In this document: piece after piece, positions 9,295 to 19,540 of the stretch
How the letters are laid out: the number at the start of each line of letters is the position of its first letter
How positions within the stretch are numbered: the first letter of the stretch is position 1
From: Saccopteryx bilineata
Lineage: Eukaryota > Chordata > Mammalia > Chiroptera > Emballonuridae
Reading direction: 5' to 3'
Length of the DNA: 64,000 nt
Assembly (NCBI RefSeq): GCF_036850765.1
Contig: NC_089491.1
Location: forward strand, 131,184,266 to 131,248,265
Notes under the pieces: model-generated
What the model was told of the DNA's origin: nothing
The model's database searches: none
What the model saw: only the letters and a program-made list of their open reading frames with translations
Made by a program: the position numbers and the translations under genes

Positions 9295-11715
9295 CTGAGG
9301 GTGGTTTTGTTGATAGTATTAATGAGATTTAATAAAGAATAAAAAGTTAAAAAAAATTAAAAAAATAATAAAAAAATAAAAAATCGAAAAGAGTTGTTTT
9401 TTTAAAAAAATTAATAATGAAATAAAGAGAAATAAAATAAAATAAAAATTTTTAAAAAAGGAAATTATTCCCCCCCTCCTTTTTTCCTCTCCTCTCCTCT
9501 CCCCTCTTCTTGAGAAAATCTTGTGGTGAACTGTGAATTATAACAAACAATGCTTGTGATGGAGGGCCTGAATTGGGGAAAAATAATAAAGGGGCAAAAA
9601 AAAAAAAAACCGAAAAAAAAGAAAAAAGAAAAAAAAAAGAGCGTATGGACCCACAAAAAGCTAATAAGGAAAAAATTTAGGTTAATAATAAAATGATTTG
9701 CTTTTTGGTGTTGGTTGTCTAAGAGTTATGATGAGAGGAATAAGAGGAAAACGGAAAAATGGAGGGACAAATTAAAAAATTACTATTGTATTTAGTGGAA
9801 CAAGAACTAGATAATATGGAGAGCCAGGGATGGGAGCACTGCTAGTGAGTTAAAAAGGTGAAGTAAAAACCCCCCAAAATGCTGCAAACATAAGTTTGAG
9901 TCCCAGATAAGATAATTTGTTTGTTATTGAGGTTTGAATGAGAGGAGATGTAAAGGAGAAAGGAAGAAACTAATATAGAGGGAGAAAAGAAAGAGAGAGA
10001 GAGAAAAAAAGAGGGAACCAGTAAAAGAAGAAAAAAGAAAGGAGAGAGAGAGAGAGTGAATTAAGGGTTTTGGAGTGCAACCCTCATAGAGAGAAAGGAA
10101 GAGAAGAGAAAAGATAATGGGAGATGTAACACTTATGGGTAGTGTAGTTCAAGGAGAGGAGAGAGTAAGACCGGCAGAGAGTTAATTGGCCAAATTGGAG
10201 GAGGAAAAAAAGTATCAAGAATGAAGATAAGAGAAACAAATGAACAAATATAATAAAATGGGATAGGTTATAAAGTCTGCAGATTATTCTTGATTTTGAG
10301 AGGTTATCTTCTTGCTTTTTCTTTTCTCTCCCTCTTCCTGGTCGGTGACTCTGTACCCCGGGTTCTACCCCTTTGGCACGCTCAGGTAGAGGTTTGCAGT
10401 TGAGAAGTCTCTATGGCAATGTCATGTATCATGCTTTAGTCTCGTTGGCAGTCGAGTCCCATTAGCATTTATAGGCTCCGACAGTGAGAGAGTCCATGTT
10501 CCTGGAGCCTTTCTCCTAGTCTTTCCTTCCTCAATTAGTAGCCTGATAATCCAGCTATGGGGTTGCTGTTGCCTCTGCCTGGATAGTAAGAGGCTCAAAG
10601 AGCTGGCAACTCCCCACTCTATTTCCACTCAGCACAGGGCTCTGGGTAAGGCTCAGTCATTCAGAGCTGCTAGCACAATCAGGCAGGCTTTCCACCCACT
10701 CAAAGACCTCTGGCTCTGCCACTCTGTCCGGTAACACAGGCAGGCGCCCACTTCCGGGGCGCTTGGAGGAAACTCTCACTCACTGTCTGCGACCAGGATA
10801 TCCAGCCAGCAGTCTCACGCTCTGAGTGAAACCCCCAACCGCAGGAAAAAGTTGCAGCGTTGGAATTGAGTCTCGCTCTGTCCCTGTGCGCGGCTTTTGC
10901 AAGGCGCTGGGGCGGCCTGAGATTCCGCTTTGGCCCACACAAAGGCCCCTGACTCTGCCCCTATGTGCGATAACACGGGCGCGCACTGCCGAGGCACTCG
11001 GAGGAATCTCTCATTCACTATCTGCGTGCGCAAACCAGGATATGAGGCCGGCCGCGTTTCCCTCTGAGTGAAACCCCCGCCTGCACGGAAAATCTCCACC
11101 GTTGGAATTAGTTCTCACTCCCTCCCGTGCGTGGCTGTTCCAGGGCACTGGGGCTGCCCAGATACTCTGCCCTCAGCCCACAGAAAGGCCTCTGACCCTG
11201 CCTCTCCGTGGGGCAACACGGGCACCCACTCCTGGGGCTTAGGAAGAAATCTCTTGCCCACTAACTGCGCGCACGCTGACCAGGAGACCGGGTAAAATGG
11301 CCGCTCCGCTTGTCTTTCTTTGTTTGGGTTTGGTGCGAGTGTTAGCTTGTATTGCCCGGGTTGCCACAGGACCAGATTTTCCTCGGCTTGGATCTCCGTG
11401 CAACAGCCTGGTTCGGCCGTTTGCGCCGCGGCCTGGATCTATTCACCCCCTTTGCCCGCCTCAGTTTCTATATTCACAGCTACTAGAGAAAGCCGCCCTG
11501 TTTAGGTTAGTGAGGAAGGCGGAGCATTTCTTACTCCCTATTTCCTTTGGGGTTTGGTTATATATTTAGCCAATTTTTCACTCAACCATAACTTTGGGTG
11601 TATTGCGAAGCATCTGGAGGCTCCAAGTATAGGTTTTTCTGTTTCTGGTTGAAGATCTTGTTGAGTTTTGGGGGAGATTTATCAGTATCGCTTCCTACTC
11701 CACCATTACTCTGAT
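9295..11715 (-). promoter_or_regulatory. L1-B 5' UTR and internal promoter
   Basis: Next to ORF1 (9330-10270) the plus strand is rich in A and GA tracts. 10290-10685 matches the inner leader of L1-A. Beyond that the two L1s diverge: L1-B carries tandem units of about 240 bp (listed separately), then a CpG-rich block at about 11290-11530, and a tip at 11600-11715 that again resembles L1-A. As in other mammals this region should hold the RNA polymerase II promoter driving transcription leftward; that role is inferred, not seen. Confidence 0.75.
10695..11305 (-). repeat. Tandem ~240-bp units in the L1-B promoter
   Basis: Three successive units begin with related sequences on the plus strand: CCCACTCAAAGACCTC at 10695, CCCACACAAAGGCCCC at 10934 and CCCACAGAAAGGCCTC at 11177, giving periods of 239 and 243 bases. 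Units 1 and 2 share in the same order: a GGTAACAC/GATAACAC block, GGAGGAA, ACCAGGATAT, GAGTGAAACCCCC, GTTGGAATT and a GGCGCTGGGGC-like end. Unit 3 is truncated after about 130 bases. This resembles the monomer promoters of rodent L1s in design, not in sequence. Confidence 0.85.
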
Positions 11716-13255
11716 ATATGCATCTTTAATGGGATCTTGGTCACTCTCTGTCTCCTCACCTTGCGTTAGCTTTTCTTTGTAGCTCTTATTGAGGGTCTGG
11801 CTCCATCTTGTCTGGCATTATTGAATGTAAAAGCATGGATATTTAGAGGCCAGATTTCGTTCAACCCCTAATTTAATGGGAGAAAATACAAGCTCAGACA
11901 AGTAAGCGAATATTCCTTGGCAACCTGGCTTGTTGATGGCAAATCAGAACTAGAAACTAGACCACTAGATACTTGGCAGTTAGTTCCTCATTGGTTTGTG
12001 TGCTGTCCTGGTCCATGCTGTGGCCTTTATGATGAAGCTTATTGGGGTAATTTTTTTTTTGTCTCAAAATAAGGTTTTGGATATATTGTGTTGGACTGTC
12101 TTAGACTCAGTAGTAAATAGGAGTGTGAAAATGTTCTGATATTTCTCACTGGAAGCATACATTACTTAGTCAAAAGGGCTTTGTCCTCCTCAAATTTTTA
12201 GCTTCCTTATTCTTTGTTCATCTGCTCCCTTGACTTCATTTCAAGTTTCATTTTACACAGAAGGAAACTGAGGCATAGAGAGGTAAATAACATAGATATC
12301 ACCTCCATTAAACTAAACTACAATATCAAAAGGAAAGTGTTAAGTACAAAAGTCTAGAAAACTGACTGAAGTTGGTAGCCAGATATTCCATACAAGCAAA
12401 GAGTTGAATTCAAGATTCCAAAAAGGTACAAGGTTTGATGGCAAATGGAATCTGGAGAAGGAGTTGGAGGCTTATGTCACAGGAGTTGATAAATGAGAGA
12501 GAGGCTGTATAGCAGCACAACTGGGGCCAACTGTCAGTTCTGGGTGGAACTTTTGTACCTGTATCTGTTTGGGGAGTTCTAGAAGTACTTCTATGTAGTG
12601 CTTTCCTATCCCAAATACTGCTTATTTTCCCCAAATGCAAAGGTTTTGGGGATTAATGGAAGTCTTACAATTATTCACTACTTTTTCACAGTGACATTAC
12701 TGTTTTCCTTTTGGGGAATGGTTTCCCCTTCATTGGTTGCATTCTGGTGAGACCATTACTAAGACACCTGATCACTCTTAGATAGGGAAAGATGTAAGAA
12801 TCAGTGGGTCCTCTCCTTGGACCCTGAGTCTTGATCAGTGTGACAAAAACACAGGAGACTGAAAACAGTTGGAGTTCACTTATTCCAGTGGCAAAACTCT
12901 GTCTGGACAATTGCAATATTCCTGCTACATAGACCCTGAAGTGTCCTTACTTTTTGTCCTTTGCTGGGCCTGGGTCTCCAGCCTTCTCTTTGATTTTGTG
13001 AACTTTTCTATATCTTTCTAGTAAAGATCTTTTTTTGTTTTTTGCCTAAGTTAGCCAGAGTAGATTTCTGATGCTGACAACAGAACCTCAATTAGCACAA
13101 TGGGCAGTCTGACCTGGGAATTCCAATTACCTCTTTCTATCAAAACTATACTAATGGGCGTGTCAAAAAACATTTGCTCATCCTCCACAGGATGTCAGGT
13201 GGTATGGTAGGGGCTTGCTTTCGTCTGTATTATCTAATTTGACTCTCATAACAAT
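11716..13255. other. No gene seen; one short MIR remnant
   Basis: Mostly unique-looking AT-rich DNA. A short MIR core in reverse orientation is visible at about 12245-12300 (complement of the conserved GAAACTGAGGCATAGAGAGGT block). I could not assign the rest, and no open frame resembles a known protein. Confidence 0.5.
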
Positions 13256-14020
13256 ACCACATGTAAAAATTATTTAAAAATTTCCCCCATTAAAAAAATG
13301 TAGCAAAATATGCATAATGTAAAATTTACTATTATAATAATTTTTAAGTTTAGTGGTGTTAAATATGATATATATTCACATTGGGCAACCCTTGCCACCA
13401 TCCATCTCCAGAACTCTTTTCATCTCACCAAACTGAAAGTCCATACTAATTAAAGAATAACTCCTGATTCCCCCCTTTCCTCATCCCCCAGTACCATTAT
13501 TCTATTTTTTGTCTTTATGAATTTGCCTATTCTAAGCATACTTTATATAAATAGAATCATACAATATTTGTGTTTTTGCGTCTAACTTCTTTCACTTAGC
13601 ATAATGTCTTCATGGTTCAGCCATGTTGTATCATGTCAGAATTTCCTCCCTTAAGTTTGAATAACAACACTCCATTGGGTATATATACCACATTGTGCCT
13701 GTGCTTCATCTACCGATGGACACTTTGGGTTGCTTCCATGTTTTAGCTATTTGTAAATAACGCTGCAATGAACATGGGTGAAAAAACGAAGAAACCCTGC
13801 TTTTAATTCTTTTGTGTATGTATCTAGAAATAGAAAAACTGTAATTCTATTTTTAATTTTTTTGAGGAACTGTCACACTGTTTTCCACAGTGGTTGTACC
13901 ACTTTACATTCCCACCAATAGTGCACAAGGGTTCAATTTTTTTCATATCCTTACCAACACTTGTTATTTTCTGTTATTTTGGTAGTAACCATTGAATTAG
14001 TGTGAAGTGATAGCTTTACA
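13256..14020 (-). repeat. Old L1 3'-region fragment
   Basis: The plus strand reads as the complement of the ORF2 end and 3' region of an old mammalian L1: TTTCACTTAGCATAATGTC, the CATTGGGTATATATACCAC block, GATGGACACTTTGGGTTGC and TTTTCCACAGTGGTTGTAC occur in the expected order. Many substitutions show it predates the two L1s at the left end. Confidence 0.85.
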
Positions 14021-14029
14021 CCAATTTAT

Positions 14030-14140
14030 TTAACTTTAGATGCAAATACTGAAGGTCAGAAAGTTGCCCAAGGTCATATATAGCTTGTAAGTACATAGAA
14101 GAGTTGGGAATCAATTCCATGTCCTGTGGTCTTTCCATAT
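14030..14140 (-). repeat. MIR fragment
   Basis: Complement of the MIR core: a GAAGGTCAGAAAGTTGCCCAAGG-like block followed by an AGCTTGTAAGTACATAG-like block in the expected order. Confidence 0.55.
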
Positions 14141-14218
14141 GTCTGTCTGTTCCTTATCCTTTTCCCCATATACAATACTTCTATTAGAAATCTAAAGGTT
14201 TGTTTTTTTAGAAAAATA

Positions 14219-14295
14219 TACTGCTCACAAGAATTAAGGGATATTTCAAAATGAATATGGAGCAATAAAATATCCCCTAATTTTTGTGAGCAGTA
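14219..14295. mobile_element. Palindromic mariner-type MITE, copy 1
   Basis: A near-perfect palindrome of about 75 bp. The left arm is TACTGCTCACAAGAATTAAG and the right arm is the complement of TACTGCTCACAAAAATTAGG, both followed by a GGATATT block, with a short AT-rich centre. TA dinucleotides flank it. A second copy is at 50799-50878. Confidence 0.85.
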
Positions 14296-15084
14296 TATAT
14301 AAGCTATTAGGAAGATTTAGGACAAAAATTATTCTGTCAATAGCATCGAAAAGTGTACCTGAACTATAATGGACCCTCAAAAGATTTATGGAGTTATAGT
14401 ATTTCATGATCATAGAGATTAATCAATTCTGCTTTCTCATCTATAGAAAAGAAAATAGAAGCCAACAAAGTTCTCTGTTGTCCAGAATTACTGATATTAC
14501 TATTTGCCAATAATGAGGGTCAGCTCTAAACCAATCTAGTTGAGTTGTGAGACAGGTGGGACTGTGTAAATTTATATAGCTCAATTAAAATCACAGAGCT
14601 GAAAAGGGACCTCCAGGTCTCTCAATAATGAATCCATCTGCTCCTGTGATGGCTCGTTTAAACAATATCAGCGGCTGACTTTTTCTTTACAGCCCACTAA
14701 GGAAGGCAATTCAATCCCTTCCTTTGTGTGGCATTAGAGTGTCTTTCACTTCTCTCTATATAATGCCATGTTTACATGTAAATGTGGAGCACTTTATAAG
14801 TCTGTTCAAAAACTAAAATATTCTATTTAAATGCGTTTAAAATTGTTATTTGAAAATTAGAAGCAGTATTTAAAGTAAACTGAAGTCTTACTAGGCAACT
14901 GAAGGGTTGTAATAAGTAATCTTGAGTATACTTTCACAATCAGAAATAATATGAGCCCTAGGTTTCAAAAGTAAAAAGTAGGGTAAAGGGAATTGTGTGC
15001 AGGAAATATTTTCTCCAACCTGGGAAAGGACAGTTTTCAGAGGTGTGCACAATACAGTACAAACTTGTTAGACTTATTGTGGGA
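14296..15084. other. No gene seen; unassigned old DNA
   Basis: AT-rich sequence without a usable open frame. The segment 14570-14740 has the look of an old interspersed repeat (AGAGCTGAAAAGGGACCT block), but I cannot name a family. Confidence 0.4.
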
Positions 15085-15430
15085 TACTCTTCAACTCAAG
15101 TCAATGTAGCAAATGCTTGCTAAAGCCTCTTATATGTAAACTACTGAACAAAGAGCTTTGAGAATAGAGACAAATGGATATAATTCATGACTGCATGGAG
15201 TTTGAAAATTCATGAGGGAGATAACATTGGTTCACAAATAGGTCTAAATGGTATCAAGTAAAAGGTGACATCAGGTCCACAGAAATGCACTGCAGGTAGG
15301 GCAAGGCTATACCTGCCTGGGGGAATTGGGGAAAGCTACTGAGCTGCATTTTGAAGGATGAATATAATTGTGACAGGCAAGAATAGGGGCAAGGTTGTGC
15401 ACCCAGAGAATCAAGGCCTAACGATGAGCA
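15085..15430 (+). repeat. Ancient repeat relic (probably L3/CR1-like)
   Basis: Shows in order the blocks of an old mammalian repeat: a 'catggagtttgaaaattcatgagggagataac' type segment and a later GCATTTTGAAGGATGAATAT segment, as in the better copy at 28383-30250. The family name is from memory and uncertain. Confidence 0.5.
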
Positions 15431-15669
15431 ATATCTTATATACAGTTTCTGTTTTAAGATCTACATATACTTTATAACCTTCCTTCTCCTCTGAAATTCC
15501 CACTCTTCCAACCAACCCTTTATCTCTCTATTAAAATTCTTAATTACTAAGACTTATATAAAAATATTTGAAATGATTATGTTAAAGGAGCAAAATTATT
15601 GGTAAATCTATTCTTGCTTATTTTTTTATCTTGTTTTTCTTTGGAAATGTGGTTATAGTCCAGAGAGTT

Positions 15670-15975
15670 TATTTTATTTTTAATTAAAAAATTTTTTTAG
15701 GGAAAGAGAGAGAGACACACAGGAAGGGAGAGAAATGAGAAGCATCAACTCATAGTTGTGTCACTTTAGTTATTCATTAATTGCTTCTCAAATGTGCCTT
15801 GATGGGGAGTGGAGGCTGAAGCCAAGCCAATGACCCCTTGTTCAAGCCAGTGACCATTGGGCTCAAGTTGGTGACTCTTCTCAAGCTGATTAGCCTGTCC
15901 TTGAGCCTGTGACCTCGGGGTTTTGAACCAGCGTCCCAGGCCCATGCTCTATCCACTGTGCCACCACTGGTCAGG
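15670..15975 (-). mobile_element. tRNA-derived SINE, second type (GA-tract tail)
   Basis: On the minus strand it begins GGCCTGACCAGTGGTGGCAC, then the box-like GTGGATAGAGC and a degraded B box, a middle of repeated 'gaccttgagctcaagccagc'-like phrases, and a CTCTCTTTCCC end running into an A-rich tail. Imperfect duplications CCAGAGAGTT (15660-15669) and CCAGAGCGTT (15976-15985) flank it. This type differs from the Rhin-1-like SINE by its middle section. Confidence 0.85.
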
Positions 15976-16340
15976 CCAGAGCGTTATGTTTTAGAAAAGG
16001 TATGGGACATATCTTCCAGGGCCAGCTCAAATCCTTGTTCCTCAACTATTTCTGACCATCCCATAATGTTAAATTTGAATTGAAAATGTTAACATAAACT
16101 TCGGATTTAAGATACATGTTTATGTGTGTTTGTATATATGAGCTCTATCCACATCTACTGTGAGAGCTTAGAAGCAATAATTGTGCAGTAGCATAGGCGT
16201 ATAGTGCATAGGTGTTGCACTGATTGAGCCAAGGCTTACTGAAGATCTGGGCAAGAGAACATCCCATAGTTCCAGAGGAAATGTAAACCCTCCAAGACTG
16301 AGCTAGCTTGAAGGAGCTCGTACTGGCTAAATTTGGGCAT

Positions 16341-16460
16341 TAAAAAGAAAAAGTGAGAGGAGAGAGAGAGAAGAGGAAGAGGAGAAGATGAAAGAGGAGG
16401 AGGAGGAAGAGGAGGAGAAGGAGAAGGAGAATGAGGATGGGAGGGGGAAGGGAAGAAGCA
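16341..16460. repeat. Purine-rich GA/GGA tract
   Basis: Almost pure A/G on the plus strand (GAGAGAG, GAGGAAGAG and GGAGAAGGAG runs), a low-complexity microsatellite-like tract able in principle to form triplex DNA. Confidence 0.85.
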
Positions 16461-17479
16461 GTAAAAGGAATAGCCTCAGCTTTTACTTATTTGGTGGTTG
16501 CTTTTACTTTGACACTTGGTATATAAAGAAAAACAAGTAAGAAATCATTTTTCCCTGGTCAAGGAGAGACATCCTTTCTCCCTCCAAAATGTTTTAATGT
16601 GAAACATATGAAATTATTGAAATTCAACTATTTTTAATTTACCAAATTTCACCGAGTTTAACCGAACATGGAATGAAAGAATTAAACTTTGCAAACTCCA
16701 TGAAATACTTGATTCAGATTGTGAGCATTAATGGATGCTGAAATGATTATGTGAAAAGTTGTTGGGGCAAAGGAACATTCTCATGATGCCAAAGAGAGTC
16801 TCCCCTTGGACTACTTACCGATTATGAAAGTGAAAACAAACCTCTACATCTCAGAGATGAGGTCTTGCTGTCATCACTTTAACCAAGTGGTAAAACTTTT
16901 CTAATGGTGAGACAACCTAACATGTTTCTCCTGATGCAAGTCCATCTGAAATTCACAGCGTGACCTATGAACCATCCTAGCCAAACACATTCAAGCTATG
17001 TAGTGGTTATTCTCTATTTGCTGTTGTTGATCCACTTGATGCCATTCTCCATCCTGTTTTATGCCACTGGAGACATCCTCTGCAAAATGTATCACCCTGG
17101 ATCCTTTGTATTTCAGCTTCAGATTAGGCTTGTCTACTGGGGATGCTCTGGCAGAAATTTGGAGGATGAAGAAAAGAGGTCTGGGGTATTTATTTCCTAC
17201 CACTTTATTCCTCACTGGGTACAGTTTGGGTAGTAACTGTGTCCTTTTTCATCTGCCGCCCCTATCAAGGGTCCCTCTCCCAAAGCTCCCGCTGTCAGGC
17301 CCCCAGGTGGTACTTCTGGAGTGCTTCACCACCCCATTTTCTCTATGCCTGCACATATGTCTGCAAATAGTCCCTTCACTTACCTCCCTTCAATTTAACC
17401 GTTTGAGTGTGCTGTCTACTTCTGGTCAGGACTGACTGATTCAGCCTGAATCTAATCAGAACTTTATTTTAACAGGGTA
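16461..17479. other. No gene seen; possible old repeat at 16980-17450
   Basis: Two overlapping frames of about 90-125 codons (16967-17233 and 17061-17435) have no recognisable domain. The end of this stretch (TTCAATTTAACCGTTTGAGTGTGCTGTCTACTTCTGGTCAGGACTGACTGA region) resembles the 3' end of an old interspersed repeat common in placental mammals, so the frames are probably chance. Confidence 0.45.
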
Positions 17480-17884
17480 CCAAGGCTAGAAATACAAGTT
17501 AAACAACAACTTGAGATAACAATTAGACAAATCCAGATTTTGGGACCATTTATCAGACAATTTGTCTGGTGTCTTCAAAGGTCAATATCCCTTGTCTATA
17601 AGGAAAGCTTAAAATAAGCTAGAGAGACATCACTACCTAATGCATTGCATAAGCCTGGTTTGTAAAGACCAGCTGCAAATGTGTTTTTGAGGGAACTGGG
17701 AAAATTTTAATATTGACTAGATTTTAGAGAACTACAGCCAATATCCTTAAATATGATACAGCTATTGTGGTTTTTAAGCAAATGTCCTTTTTAAATAGGT
17801 GCATGCTGAAGTATTTAGAGTGAAGCATTATAATGACTGCAACTTCCTTTAAAATACATAGCAAAAAAAATACATAGCAAAATA

Positions 17885-18666
17885 CAGGGGGTACTTGGGT
17901 TACAACACAGTTCTGTTCTTATCACAGTGATGCAACCTGAATTTTGGTGTAAGCTGAAACACACCCTAGCCTAACACGAATGGAATACTTGTGCTTTTAA
18001 TAGTCCAGAATGGCATAGGTAAGTGTGCTGGGGGACGCCAACTCCCTCACTCACTTGCCGTGGTGTCACTGCGTATTCTTCTGCCACAAGCAGCCAAACT
18101 AGTTTGTCCACATAGTCTGTAAGTACGACATTAACAGCGTAAGTGAAACATTCACGTCTCAATTTTTTAAAGTTTTTTTTTATTTTTTTATTTTTTGCAT
18201 TTTTCTGAAGCTGGAAACAGGGAGAGACAGTCAGACAGACTCCCGCATGCGCCCGACCGGGATCCACCCGGCACGCCCACCATGGGGCGGGGCTCTGCCC
18301 ACCAGGGGGCGATGCTCTGCCCATCCTGGGCGTCGCCATGTTGCGACCAGAGCCACTCTAGCGCCTGAGGCAGAGGCCACAGAGCCATCCCCAGCGCCCG
18401 GGCCATCTTTGCTCCAATGGAGCCTTGGCTGCGGGAGGGGAAGAGAGAGACAGAGAGGAAAGCGCGGCGGAGGGGTGGAGAAGCAAATGGGCGCTTCTCC
18501 TGTGTGCCCTGGCCGGGAATCGACCCCGGGTCCTCCGCACGCTAGGCCGACGCTCTACCGCTGAGCCAACCCGCCAGGGCCTCAATTTTTTAAAGTTTTT
18601 ATGGGAGTGAGCATGGTAAACTCAAAATGTCATATGTTGAGACTGTCGTAACCCAAGGATCCCCTG
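17885..18666. mobile_element. Tigger-like non-autonomous DNA transposon
   Basis: Terminal inverted repeats: left CAGGGGGTACTTGGGTTAC (17885-17903), right the complement of CAGGGGATCCTTGGGTTAC (18648-18666). TA precedes the left end; the right flank has mutated. Without its SINE the element is about 360 bp with no coding frame, so it must have been moved by an enzyme made elsewhere. Assignment to the Tc1/mariner Tigger group rests on terminus and target, and is moderately sure. Confidence 0.75.
18178..18580 (-). mobile_element. Rhin-1-like SINE inside the Tigger-like element
   Basis: Full-length copy with tRNA-like boxes (complement at 18515-18570), the body ending in CAGCTTCAG and an A-tail. 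Perfect 20-bp duplications CTCAATTTTTTAAAGTTTTT at 18158-18177 and 18581-18600. Its B box carries one change (GACCCC for GAACCC on the plus strand). Confidence 0.95.
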
Positions 18667-18795
18667 TGTTTAGATAATGCAGCAGAATATTAACAAGTTG
18701 TTAAATCTAACTGATGAGGATAAGATGCTCATTGTACCATTCTTTCAACTTTTCCGAATGTTTGAACATTTCATACTAAAATAATGGAAGGCATT

Positions 18796-19480
18796 AATAA
18801 AAAAAATGAAAATTTTAGTCACCTCAGGAATGAGTTCTCCCTTTTTCAAATGTCTATAGCTTTTTTACTTATACTGCTCATTTGCTTCTTGTATGTGCCT
18901 TTCCAACCAGATTGTTAGCACTTTGAAGCTAAGGACCGAGCTTTGTATTTCTTTTTATATCTTAAGAGGCTTGTATAAAACTTTTTATATATTTAAACCC
19001 AGCTGTTCACAGCAAACATAAGTGCATGTGGTCAGAAGTCTTCTATTTTTGCTCTCACTAACGGAAGGGAAAGGTGTAAGAAATTGGATGGGATGCAGAG
19101 AAGGGCAATTTAGACACTTTCTTGAATTATCAGAGAGCAGACCTGAGGTCCCTTCCTCGTACCTCAATGAAACCACAGTGAAGACAGACAGCATACACTT
19201 TGACACTTCACATTATCATTGAAAGTTTTGTAGTCTTAGATAAGCCTTCAGAAGGACTGACTCCAAGAAATATTGAATAGACTCGGGTGAGGTCAAGCTT
19301 ATAGTTTACTCAAGCTGGAGAGAAAACCAGAATTAAGAAAAGTTTTGAGTGAACTTGCTTAACAGAATTTAGTTTTGGATTTATTTCACTCAACTTAAAT
19401 TGCATGTCAACACATAAAAATTAATGTAATTCTCTTCCTGGATAACATTGAATCTTTTTCAAATATGAATTTCTTTATAG
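18796..19480. other. No gene seen
   Basis: AT-rich sequence. The segment 18880-18975 may be an L2 fragment (a GTTAGCACTTTGAAGC block followed by a TTTGTATTTC block). Short frames near 19022-19222 have no recognisable content. Confidence 0.4.
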
Positions 19481-19481
19481 A

Positions 19482-19537
19482 AAAAGCATTATCAAATGAA
19501 AACAGGGAACAATTTCTATTCATTTGATAGTGCTTTT
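19482..19537. repeat. Perfect-looking hairpin, 19-bp stem
   Basis: Left arm AAAAGCATTATCAAATGAA (19482-19500) pairs with right arm TTCATTTGATAGTGCTTTT (19519-19537) with one G-T wobble; the loop is 18 bases. Weaker pairing extends outward through T-rich flanks. It could be an old palindromic MITE or a small-RNA-like hairpin; I cannot assign it. Confidence 0.7.
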
Positions 19538-19540
19538 AAA

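Larger units (their letters stand above)
4680..11715 (-). mobile_element. L1-B: LINE-1 retrotransposon, 5' end complete, 3' end cut by L1-A
   Basis: On the minus strand from right to left: promoter with tandem units (about 10690-11715), A/G-rich leader, ORF1, spacer, ORF2. The 5' end is near 11715, just beyond the stretch whose complement begins with AATGGTGGAGTAGGAAGC. ORF2 stops abruptly at 4680, where the codons for a TKINS block run into the 5' tip of L1-A. About 7 kb remain, including a 394-base SINE insertion. ORF1 and ORF2 both carry disabling mutations. The simplest history is that L1-A inserted into L1-B in the same orientation, which predicts the missing L1-B 3' end to the left of the window. 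Confidence 0.93.
17480..18795 (+). repeat. Old L1 3' UTR, interrupted by nested insertions
   Basis: The parts 17480-17884 and 18667-18795 read continuously as the 3' UTR of an old L1: the GCATGCTGAAGTATTTAG and ATGACTGCAACTTCC blocks lie left of the insertion, while GTTGTTAAATCTAACTGATG and ATTCTTTCAACTTTTCCG lie right of it in the expected order. The middle is occupied by a DNA transposon that itself holds a SINE. Confidence 0.8.

Noticed and set aside
10695..11305. CRISPR-like or satellite array
   Set aside because: Units are about 240 bp without spacer structure and lie inside an L1 5' UTR of a mammalian genome.
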